Of a DNA stretch of 37,199 bases, positions 9,928 to 17,819 are shown piece after piece. Under the pieces are notes generated by a model, which made no database searches, was not told where the DNA came from, and worked only from the letters and a program-made list of their open reading frames with translations. Location: positions 1 to 37,199 of the forward strand of contig JAUVYH010000009.1 of NCBI GenBank assembly GCA_030603165.1, in the 5' to 3' direction. This DNA is from Fidelibacterota bacterium. Its GTDB lineage: Bacteria > Fidelibacterota > UBA2242. How positions within the stretch are numbered: position 1 is the first letter of the stretch; the number at the start of each line of letters is the position of its first letter. The position numbers were made by a program, and so were the translations under genes.

Positions 9928-11486
9928 TCCAACTCCTTTATATAACTCTCTCCGATGGCTCTGAGCACCGGCAGATTTAGTTTGCCGTTACGAATTTTTT
10001 TATCTTGTAGGATGTAGTGCTGTATATCATCAGATGAAAATTTGCGTGGTGATAATATTGGTAAATTATACGATGCAATCAAATCGGTAATTCGCTGAAC
10101 ATCATGTTTTGTCAATCCATTGATCTGCATGGCGATTTTGGCTTCCATCACCATTCCTATCGCCACCGCCTCACCGTGTTTTATCCTGCGGTATTTGCTG
10201 CCGGCTTCGATTATATGACCGATCGTATGACCGAAATTCAGCAGCGACCTCCTGCCGGTTAATTCCTTTTCATCTTCCTGAACAATATCTCTTTTATAAC
10301 GCACACAGCGGGTGACGATCTCCCGGAGTAACTTTGGTTTTCTGGCGAGAATTTCTTCACGGCGATTTACCAGCAGGTTAAAAAGTTTTTCATCTCCAAT
10401 AATCGCGACTTTGATGACTTCCGCCAAACCGTTGCGGAATTCCCGCTCAGACAGCGTTTTCAAAAATTTCATATCTGCCAGAACCAGATCGGGCTGATAG
10501 AAGCTGCCAACCAGATTTTTCCCAAGTGGATGATTGACGCCGGTCTTGCCGCCCACGCCGGCATCCACCTGCGCCAACAGAGTTGTGGGCACATTTACCA
10601 GCCGGCAACCGCGTTTTAGTGTCGCCGCAACAAATCCGGCAATATCTGTGATGACGCCGCCGCCAAATCCCAGCACTATATCGGAACGGTCGAGATTGTG
10701 TTCAAAGAGTTTATCATAAATTCTCGAAACTGTTTTAAGAGATTTATAACGTTCACCATCGGGAATAATCACCGGAACAAGTTCTATCCCGGCTTTATCC
10801 AATTGATCCGCCACCGGATCGAGATATAACGCTGCTACCAGCGGATTACTGATTACGGCACAGCGTTTTGGTCGCACTCGTAAAAAATCGACCAACTTTG
10901 TATCACCATTCTCGCTAATAATAACGTCGTACGTTGAGCTTGCCGTTTTTATGTTAATGGATTCAGGTTCTGATGATATCTTTTTTGAAACCTCTATTTT
11001 CACTTTTGAAAGAATGTCCCCGGCAATCTGTCCGGGTGTTTTCGATCTTGTATCGATAACAATATCTGCAAAATTGTATAACTCTTTTCGTTCGGACAAC
11101 AATCGTTCAACGTCATTTCCTTCTTTCAATAATGGACGATCTTGGTCATTTTGCAAGCGCTGCCTGACTGTCTCTGCATCTACATATAAATGAACAACGA
11201 TCCCCAGATTGGATAACTGTTTACGGTTTTTTTCATCGATCACCATACCGCCGCCGGTGGCAATTATAGTATTCTGCAATCCGCTGATCGAGCGCAGCGC
11301 CCGCTTTTCCAGATGCCGGAAATATGCTTCGCCGTTTTGTTGAAAAATATCATTTATGCGGCGGTTTTCGGCAAGTTCAATCATACTGTCGGTAGAAATA
11401 AACGCCAGACTACTTCGCCGGGAAATCTCTTTCCCGACACTGTCTTTGCCGCTGCCCATAAATCCGATCAGGATAATATTCTTCAT
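9891..11486 (-). CDS. aroKB: Bifunctional shikimate kinase / 3-dehydroquinate synthase fusion
   Basis: N-terminal P-loop GFMGSGKDSVGKEISRR and GGGMV; C-terminal DHQS motifs IPDGERYKSL, VLGFGGGVITDIAGFVAATLKRG, VDAGVGGKTGVNHPLGKNLVGSFYQP, NFGHTIGHIIE. Confidence 0.95.
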   Translation of the reverse strand: MKNIILIGFMGSGKDSVGKEISRRSSLAFISTDSMIELAENRRINDIFQQNGEAYFRHLEKRALRSISGLQNTIIATGGGMVIDEKNRKQLSNLGIVVHLYVDAETVRQRLQNDQDRPLLKEGNDVERLLSERKELYNFADIVIDTRSKTPGQIAGDILSKVKIEVSKKISSEPESINIKTASSTYDVIISENGDTKLVDFLRVRPKRCAVISNPLVAALYLDPVADQLDKAGIELVPVIIPDGERYKSLKTVSRIYDKLFEHNLDRSDIVLGFGGGVITDIAGFVAATLKRGCRLVNVPTTLLAQVDAGVGGKTGVNHPLGKNLVGSFYQPDLVLADMKFLKTLSEREFRNGLAEVIKVAIIGDEKLFNLLVNRREEILARKPKLLREIVTRCVRYKRDIVQEDEKELTGRRSLLNFGHTIGHIIEAGSKYRRIKHGEAVAIGMVMEAKIAMQINGLTKHDVQRITDLIASYNLPILSPRKFSSDDIQHYILQDKKIRNGKLNLPVLRAIGESYIKELEWNRFVSFMDQI

Positions 11487-12613
11487 AATCTCTGCATATA
11501 TTGTTGAAAATTTGCTTTCATATCATCGATAGAATCGCCACCGAATTTCTCTGTCAGGGCTTCTGCCAGTACAAACGCCAGCATGGCTTCCGCCACCACA
11601 CCAGCCGCGGGGACTACGCAAACATCCGCCCGTTCTTTCTGTGCGTCGACGGCTTTTCCGGTACGGATATCCGCCGACCGCAGAGGTTTACGCAGAGACG
11701 GCAAGGGTTTAATATTTATGCGCACGACGATATTTTCGCCGTTGCTCATGCCGCCCTCAATTCCACCGGCATGGTTGCTCTTTCTAAGAAATCCTTTGTT
11801 AGATTCATAAATAATTTCATCCTGGGCTTCCGAACCCGGTTTTTCACTAATGTCATCATCTCCGATAGCGACTCCTTTGACCGATGGAATCGACATAATC
11901 GCAGCAGCAATCCGGGCATCCAGACGCTGATCCCACTGAGTGTAGGTTCCCAGCCCGGGGCAGACGCCGGTGGCGATTATTTCCGAAACACCACCCAGCG
12001 TATTGCCTTCCTCTATGACTTTATCGATCAGTTGCATCATCACGGATTCCTGATTTGCGTCCCGGCAGCGCAACGGTGAAAACTCCGCTTCTGCATTGCT
12101 GCGGGTTGCGTTTTCATACGCCACGGAACCGATTGCTACAGTATGAGAAAATATTTTTATATCGAACTGCTTCAATAACTGTTTGTACAACGCCCCCGCT
12201 GCCACTCTTGCGGCGGTTTCCCGCGCTGATGCTCGTTCCAGAACATCTCGAATATCAGACAAACCGAATTTCTGAACGCCTGCCAAATCGGCATGTCCGG
12301 GGCGTGGCGCCGTAACCGGTTCGTCGGTTTCCAGCGGACCGACATTCATCCGGTCTTTCCAGTTTTCATAATCCCGGTTCTTGATCCACAGTGAAATCGG
12401 TGAGCCGATGGTTTTTCCATTTCGCACACCGGCTAATATCTCAACTGTATCGGATTCTATCTGCATACGCTTTCCACGACCGTATCCGTGCTGACGGCGC
12501 TTAAGTTCTATATTAATGAATTCCTGATCAACCGGAAGCCCGGCGGGCAATCCATCTATGATAACGCTGAGTCCTTTGCCGTGGGACTCGCCGGCAGTTA
12601 ACATTCTAATCAT
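11483..12613 (-). CDS. aroC: Chorismate synthase
   Basis: TAGESHGKGL, RRQHGYGRGKRMQIE, RPGHADLAG…RDVLERASARETAARVAAGA, SNHAGGIEGGMSNGE, R-rich/ADVC motifs. Confidence 0.97.
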   Translation of the reverse strand: MIRMLTAGESHGKGLSVIIDGLPAGLPVDQEFINIELKRRQHGYGRGKRMQIESDTVEILAGVRNGKTIGSPISLWIKNRDYENWKDRMNVGPLETDEPVTAPRPGHADLAGVQKFGLSDIRDVLERASARETAARVAAGALYKQLLKQFDIKIFSHTVAIGSVAYENATRSNAEAEFSPLRCRDANQESVMMQLIDKVIEEGNTLGGVSEIIATGVCPGLGTYTQWDQRLDARIAAAIMSIPSVKGVAIGDDDISEKPGSEAQDEIIYESNKGFLRKSNHAGGIEGGMSNGENIVVRINIKPLPSLRKPLRSADIRTGKAVDAQKERADVCVVPAAGVVAEAMLAFVLAEALTEKFGGDSIDDMKANFQQYMQRL

Positions 12614-13233
12614 GATTCAATCCTAACCTGGACAAGCCCCCGAAGGGGCAGGCAGAGCCAACAAATGAAAAAATATTTTTATAAACGCAGAGGCGCGGAG
12701 AACGCAGAGAATTATTAAATGAGTAACAAACATGTAGCCAAACCGAAACTGCTGACACATTTAAGACAAATACTTTTTGGAAAAAATTTTCTGACAAACC
12801 TCGTGTAATATTTCGTTTATTCACCTTCATGTTATTTTTGTCTTTTCTTTTATTACATAGGGTAAACTCTGCGTGCCTTTGCGATCTCTGTCCCGATTTA
12901 TCAGCAATTTTTTATGTATAGTTTTTTTGACAATTTTTATCATAAAACGAGGTTCTCCTCTCAGAGTGTCTTTTATGAACAGTCTATTTTATTATGGCGC
13001 TAATGATATTCTAAATTTAGACAAAATCATAAAATTTTGTAAATATCTCATGTTTATTAAATTTGTTACCGCCATTATTTATTATACCTTATTTAGGAGT
13101 ATTCCTCTCGCTATTTAACATTCATTCACGGTTATTAATCTAATTTACTATGGTGATAAAATTGCTGATTTATCGGGATTAAAATTTTCTTTACCCTTTT
13201 AATATTCTTTTCACTAATGTTAAAGTATATTTT

Positions 13234-14052
13234 TTACAGTTGAGAATCAAAATTTTTCTTTCCAAAAAAACCAGAAATTGATTTATAAGCGCCTATTGCT
13301 TTTTTCATTACTTCAACGGGCGCTTCTTCTCCGGTCCAGAGCGAAAAGGATCTGGCTCCCTGTTGGACCAACATTTCCAGACCATTGACCATGGTTATAT
13401 CATCCCTTTTTTTGTGAGGAAATTTATAGTTAAGGTCCACATACAACGAACCCCTTTGCATGAAAGGGGTTACGTCGTCCTGGAGATCTACAGAAGTGGC
13501 GTTAATTACCATATCTGTAGTGAGGAGAGGAGCGTGGATTTTAGAAATATTTATGGCAGTGCCGTCGAATTGTCGTGCCAGTTGACGGGCTTTTTGAAAA
13601 TTTCTATTCGCAATATAAAAGGTTTTTGGCTTGAGGGAACGTATAACGTAAGCCGCCGCCCGGGCAGCGCCGCCGGCGCCGATCAAAAAAATGTTTCTTC
13701 CGTATAATTCAATCTTCAAATTGCGAAGTAATGTTTCCAAACCAAAAATATCCGTATTATAACCGATAAGGTCTTCGTTGTCAAAAACAATGGTATTAAC
13801 GGCGCCTACCTCTTTTGCTTCTTCAGACAATTTTGTGAGAAAGAGCAGTAACGTTTCTTTGTGTGGGTTTGTAACGTTGACTCCCCTGCAACCGATCACC
13901 CGGAGGCTGTCTAAAACCTCTTTTATCCGGGTCGGCTCAACAGGTATCTCAAGGTAAACGCCGTTAATTTTTTTTACCTCGAACGCCGCTTTGTGCATTC
14001 TTGGCGAAAGCGTCATATCCAACGGATATCCGATAATACCGGTAATGATCAA
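13234..14052 (-). CDS. aroE: Shikimate dehydrogenase
   Basis: GYPLDMTLSPRMHKAAF, GVNVTNPHKE, AVNTIV, GYNTDIFG, LIGAGGAARAAAY, NATSV. Confidence 0.95.
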   Translation of the reverse strand: MIITGIIGYPLDMTLSPRMHKAAFEVKKINGVYLEIPVEPTRIKEVLDSLRVIGCRGVNVTNPHKETLLLFLTKLSEEAKEVGAVNTIVFDNEDLIGYNTDIFGLETLLRNLKIELYGRNIFLIGAGGAARAAAYVIRSLKPKTFYIANRNFQKARQLARQFDGTAINISKIHAPLLTTDMVINATSVDLQDDVTPFMQRGSLYVDLNYKFPHKKRDDITMVNGLEMLVQQGARSFSLWTGEEAPVEVMKKAIGAYKSISGFFGKKNFDSQL

Positions 14053-14055
14053 AAC

Positions 14056-15159
14056 TTACTCCTTTCCTGACAATTCCGGTTTATTTAACCATGCTCTCGA
14101 TTCCAGCATGCTCTGTACGAATTCCTGTTCTTTATCATTTAACACACTGTCAACAACAGCGGTCATTGCACGATCTATCTGATCATAAATCTCTTCTTTG
14201 AAGGGATTGAATTTCTGGATTAGGAAGTAAAGCTCCGGGTTTTCATTGATCACGCTCGAAGCTGTGATCATCTGGGATAAAAAGGTGGTGCTGGCTATGT
14301 CTCTCAGCTCAGGATATTGAAAAGAACTGTCCGACAGAACCTTCATAAAAATAATATTGGTAATGTGAGATAATCCCAGCACATAGGAAATCGCTTTATC
14401 GTGAGAATCGAGCGCTAAATCCACGCTGCGTATCGCCGTATCCCGGAAAAAGGCTTTGGCGCGATTCAGGGCTTCGGCGCTGCCGCAGTCACAAAAACAG
14501 ATCACCTTGTCGGAAAGAGTCCGCGTCTCAGGTCCGAACATTGGATGAATACTTGTAATTAACGCTCCGTTTCGCTGTGCCTTTTTGATTGACTCGACCA
14601 AATGACCTTTTATACTCGCAATGTCAAAGATCAAACCTTTAAAATCTAATGCAATAATCTGCTCTATTGTATCGGGGACAACATCCAGTGAGACGGAAAC
14701 AACCGCACAACCGGCGCGCTTCAGACCTTCTTCAAGCGACTCCACAGTTTGAAAATCCGACGACTCCCGGCGAGTATCAAATATCAGCACTTCGTGTCCC
14801 TGTATCTCGAAAAAAGATGACAGCCAGCGTCCCATTTCACCATGCCCTCCGACAATCAGGATCGTTTCCTCATTGCCGGAATAGGCGGAATAATGTAACC
14901 TTTCCTGTTGTGTCCTGGATTCGCCGATTAGTAATTGCATTACCGATTCCACAAAATCCGGAGATAACCGGAGATCATCAGCAACGGCGCGGGCATTCTC
15001 GATCACAACTTTTTCCACCTCGTAATTCAACAGCGGCAGTCCGGCGCTTTTTTTCACTTTACCAATCTCGCGAGTCAAAACCAGGCGTTCACCGATCAGA
15101 CGAATAATATCACGATCGATCTGCCGAACATCCTCTCTCAATTTTTCCAGTTTCTTCAT
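14056..15159 (-). CDS. tyrA: Chorismate mutase / prephenate dehydrogenase (bifunctional)
   Basis: N-terminal AroQ-type mutase LREDVRQIDRDIIRLIGERLVLTREIGKVK; GGHGEMGRWLSSFFEIQGHEV; IFDIASIKG, SIHPMFGPETRTL. Confidence 0.93.
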   Translation of the reverse strand: MKKLEKLREDVRQIDRDIIRLIGERLVLTREIGKVKKSAGLPLLNYEVEKVVIENARAVADDLRLSPDFVESVMQLLIGESRTQQERLHYSAYSGNEETILIVGGHGEMGRWLSSFFEIQGHEVLIFDTRRESSDFQTVESLEEGLKRAGCAVVSVSLDVVPDTIEQIIALDFKGLIFDIASIKGHLVESIKKAQRNGALITSIHPMFGPETRTLSDKVICFCDCGSAEALNRAKAFFRDTAIRSVDLALDSHDKAISYVLGLSHITNIIFMKVLSDSSFQYPELRDIASTTFLSQMITASSVINENPELYFLIQKFNPFKEEIYDQIDRAMTAVVDSVLNDKEQEFVQSMLESRAWLNKPELSGKE

Positions 15160-15183
15160 TAACGCGCTCCAAAACTCCTGTAT

Positions 15184-15215
15184 AAAAAAAACGCGGGTCT
15201 TTTTGAGAAGCCCGC
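15184..15215 (-). terminator. Attenuator-type intrinsic terminator immediately upstream of tyrA
   Basis: Minus strand: GCGGGCTTCTCAAAAAGACCCGC followed by GTTTTTTTT; ends about 24 nt upstream of the tyrA ATG. Confidence 0.8.
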
Positions 15216-15239
15216 TATTTTTATTCTGTTTTGTTTATC

Positions 15240-15326
15240 TTAGTGTTTCAGAATCGACGGGCCCAACCGGTTACGCCCGGTAAAATAAAGGTTATAAATT
15301 AGCGTATGTTTAAGGTTCGTCTTCAT
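15240..15326 (-). CDS. Tyr/Phe attenuation leader peptide MKTNLKHTLIYNLYFTGRNRLGPSILKH*
   Basis: Codon-by-codon translation from ATG at 15326 to TAA at 15240-15242; Y-N-L-Y-F control cluster; terminator directly downstream; homologous architecture to the trpB leader at 17092-17184. Confidence 0.78.
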   Translation of the reverse strand: MKTNLKHTLIYNLYFTGRNRLGPSILKH

Positions 15327-15333
15327 CTTAATG

Positions 15334-15364
15334 TAAATATAGTTGCGAAAATGTTTAGTGTAAA
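15334..15364 (-). promoter_or_regulatory. Candidate promoter for the tyrA leader (TTTA-N19-TATATTTA, Bacteroidota-like)
   Basis: Minus-strand TTTA at 15364-15361 and TATATTTA at 15341-15334, 7 nt upstream of the leader ATG. Confidence 0.5.
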
Positions 15365-15625
15365 GATTTTTTTTATTCCTTCCTCAAAAAGATTAATGTT
15401 GCTCATTTCCCATTCAGCAGAAGATCATCATCACCCCGATGAATCGGGGCGCTAACCCTATCGTCGAAATTGCTCAAGATGGGAGAATAGAACTCATCCC
15501 CCGTCCCTCCCGACAAGTCGGGAAGAAGGGGAGAGCGCCAAAATCAACGCTTTTCGAAAAGCCGGAATGAGGGGTTGAGTTAAGAACAAGCTACAGGACT
15601 CCGCTCCGCAGTCATACACATCCTC

Positions 15626-16990
15626 TCACTTTCCATTCAGCGGCAATTGCGCCAGCGCCGCCTTGATCTTCTCTTCGGGATAGGCATAATCCTGGAGCTT
15701 CCCCGACAGAAAATCATCATAAGCAGCCATATCCACATGCCCGTGCCCGCTGTGCGCAAGGAGAATAGTCTTCGCCTCGCCGGACTCTCTGCATTTTAGA
15801 GCTTCATCAATAGTTACTCGAATAGCATGGTCTGTCTCGGGGGCGCTGATTATGCCCTCGCTGCGTGCAAATTTTATCCCGGCTTCGAAAGTACCCAATT
15901 GGTGCACAGCCTTGGCTTCGACAAAACCCAGTCTGTGCAAGTGGCAGATGATGGGCGCCATGCCATGATAACGCAATCCTCCCGCATGTACCGGCGGCGG
16001 CATGAACTCATGTCCCAGGGTAAACATTTTCATCAAAGGCGTCATTCCGGCTTCATCGCCATAGTCGTAGGCATACAATCCTTTGGTCAGCGTCGGACAG
16101 CTGGCGGGCTCCACGTTGATAATCCGCAAATCCGGTTTGGTACCATCTATTTTATCCTTGACAAATGGAAGGAACATACCCGCGAAATTGGAGCCGCCAC
16201 CAATACACCCGATGATGATATCCGGGTAGGCGCCAATATTTTCCATCATAGTTTTAGCTTCCTGACCAATGATCGTCTGGTGCAGTAGCACATGATTCAA
16301 CACGCTGCCCAGTGAATAATGAGTATCGTCCCGTGAAACCGCATCTTCCACCGCTTCGCTGATCGCCAATCCAAGACTGCCGGAACAATCAGGATCCTCT
16401 TTTAAAAATTTGCGACCTATGTTTGTATCGGGACTGGGACTGGGAACACATTTGCCACCCCAGGTTTCCATCATGATGCGGCGATAGGGTTTCTGGTAAA
16501 AACTGCACTTTACCATATAGACCTTGATCTCGATCCCGAAAAGCGCTCCGGCAAATGACAGCGCGCTGCCCCACTGACCGGCGCCGGTTTCGGTGGTAAT
16601 CCGCCTGACGCCTTCCTGTTTATTATAATAGGCTTGCGCCACGGCGGTATTAGGCTTATGACTGCCGGGCGGGCTGGAACCTTCGTATTTGTAGAAAATC
16701 TTCGCCGGTGTATCCAGGGCTTTCTCCAGACGTCTTGCCCGATATAGCACAGTCGGACGCCACAGGCGGAAAATATCCTGTAATTCTTCGGGAATCTCAA
16801 TGTAGCGTTCCGTGCTGACCTCCTGCTTGATCAGCTCCATCGGGAAAAGCGGCGCCAGATCATCCGGTGTGATCGGCTGCTTTGTGCCGGGATGCAAAAC
16901 CGGCGGCAATGGCTCCGGCAGATCCGCCTGGATGTTGTACCAACTGGTCGGCATCTGTTTTTCGTCTAAAATGTACTTCGTCTGTTCCAT
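15626..16990 (-). CDS. trpB2: TrpB-like tryptophan synthase beta chain (TrpB2 type)
   Basis: [50 protein letters not shown]-like [32 protein letters not shown]. Start placed at 16990 (MEQTKY) because of the AAGGAG SD; the longer ORF start (17038) lies inside the terminator. Confidence 0.93.
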   Translation of the reverse strand: MEQTKYILDEKQMPTSWYNIQADLPEPLPPVLHPGTKQPITPDDLAPLFPMELIKQEVSTERYIEIPEELQDIFRLWRPTVLYRARRLEKALDTPAKIFYKYEGSSPPGSHKPNTAVAQAYYNKQEGVRRITTETGAGQWGSALSFAGALFGIEIKVYMVKCSFYQKPYRRIMMETWGGKCVPSPSPDTNIGRKFLKEDPDCSGSLGLAISEAVEDAVSRDDTHYSLGSVLNHVLLHQTIIGQEAKTMMENIGAYPDIIIGCIGGGSNFAGMFLPFVKDKIDGTKPDLRIINVEPASCPTLTKGLYAYDYGDEAGMTPLMKMFTLGHEFMPPPVHAGGLRYHGMAPIICHLHRLGFVEAKAVHQLGTFEAGIKFARSEGIISAPETDHAIRVTIDEALKCRESGEAKTILLAHSGHGHVDMAAYDDFLSGKLQDYAYPEEKIKAALAQLPLNGK

Positions 16991-17036
16991 CGTGTTCTCC
17001 TTTTGTGTTTTATTATTATCTACTTCTCCAAATAAC

Positions 17037-17066
17037 AAAAATCGCGGGTCTTTTCAAGCCTGCGAT
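17037..17066 (-). terminator. Attenuator-type intrinsic terminator upstream of trpB2
   Basis: Minus strand ATCGCAGGCTTGAAAAGACCCGCGAT followed by TTTTTG; near-identical to the tyrA terminator. Confidence 0.8.
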
Positions 17067-17091
17067 CTATAAAATTTTATGGTATTCTAAC

Positions 17092-17184
17092 TTAGTGTTG
17101 ATGCCCGATCAGCAAACCCGAAAAGAGATATCCCTGGCGCCACCACCAGTTCTGATTCGTATTTATGTTCAGGTTCACTTTCAT
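17092..17184 (-). CDS. trpL: Trp attenuation leader peptide MKVNLNINTNQNWWWRQGYLFSGLLIGHQH*
   Basis: Codon-by-codon translation from ATG at 17184 to TAA at 17092-17094; three consecutive TGG codons; followed by antiterminator/terminator elements and trpB2. Confidence 0.88.
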   Translation of the reverse strand: MKVNLNINTNQNWWWRQGYLFSGLLIGHQH

Positions 17185-17190
17185 CGGTAT

Positions 17191-17222
17191 CAAATATAAA
17201 CCGTTAAGTCAAAAAACGCAAA
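17191..17222 (-). promoter_or_regulatory. Candidate Bacteroidota-type promoter TTTG-N20-TATATTTG for the trp leader
   Basis: Minus-strand TTTG at 17222-17219 and TATATTTG at 17198-17191, 6 nt upstream of the leader ATG. Confidence 0.6.
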
Positions 17223-17680
17223 GATTTTTTAACTACGAATTACACCAATTACACAAATTATATTCAGATGGAGTGATGGAGTAGTGGAGTAATGTGCCGA
17301 TTAACTTGACTTAAGCCTGTTATCAACAATTACATCCCCGCAGATACGGTGAACAGGCTTGAGTTAAGTGCCGCACCAACATCCAGGAACCGGCTTCCCA
17401 AAAACCTGTCCAAATTTTTCCAGAGGGATTCCTTTGGAGCCAATTTCCAGTTTCAAATTTCTCTTAACGCAAAGATTTTTTTAACTATGAATTACACTAA
17501 TTACACAAATTATATTCAGATGGAGTGATGGAGTATTGGAGTAATGTGCCGATTAACTTGACTTAAGCCTGTTCTCAACAATTACATCCCCGCAGATACG
17601 GTGACCTGGCTTGAGTTAAGTAACACACCAACATCCAAGAACCATCTTTCCAAAAACCGCTCCAATTTCCTTATGAAAAA
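17215..17680. repeat. Tandem duplication of a ~250-bp non-coding unit
   Basis: Unit 1 from 17215 and unit 2 from 17466 share long blocks (ACACAAATTATATTCAGATGGAGTGATGGAGTA, GGAGTAATGTGCCGATTAACTTGACTTAAGCCTGTT, CAACAATTACATCCCCGCAGATACGGTGA). Confidence 0.9.
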
Positions 17681-17819
17681 AATATTTAAAAAAATCAATA
17701 AAAGACTTGATATTTTCACACAAATTTACTTACTTCCAACTGCGGAAATACACTCATTTTTTTGATAGCATGAAAAACGAATGTCGTTTATAGAATATCT
17801 ATGACAAAAGGGGGGAAAG

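Noticed and set aside
11501-12315. Plus-strand ORFs opposite aroC (192, 75, 86 aa)
   Set aside because: Antisense shadow frames of aroC with composition typical of reverse-complement ORFs.
12873-13118. 81-aa plus-strand hydrophobic ORF between aroC and aroE
   Set aside because: AT-rich intergenic sequence with no family resemblance; likely random.
15434-15525. CCCCGATGAATCGGGG and CCCGACAAGTCGGG hairpins suggesting CRISPR or ncRNA
   Set aside because: No regular direct repeats or spacers; more consistent with ordinary intergenic palindromic repeats.
16991-17038. Upstream start of the 470-aa trpB ORF ([16 protein letters not shown]…)
   Set aside because: That start lies in the terminator T-tract; MEQTKY at 16990 has a strong AAGGAG SD and is the better start.
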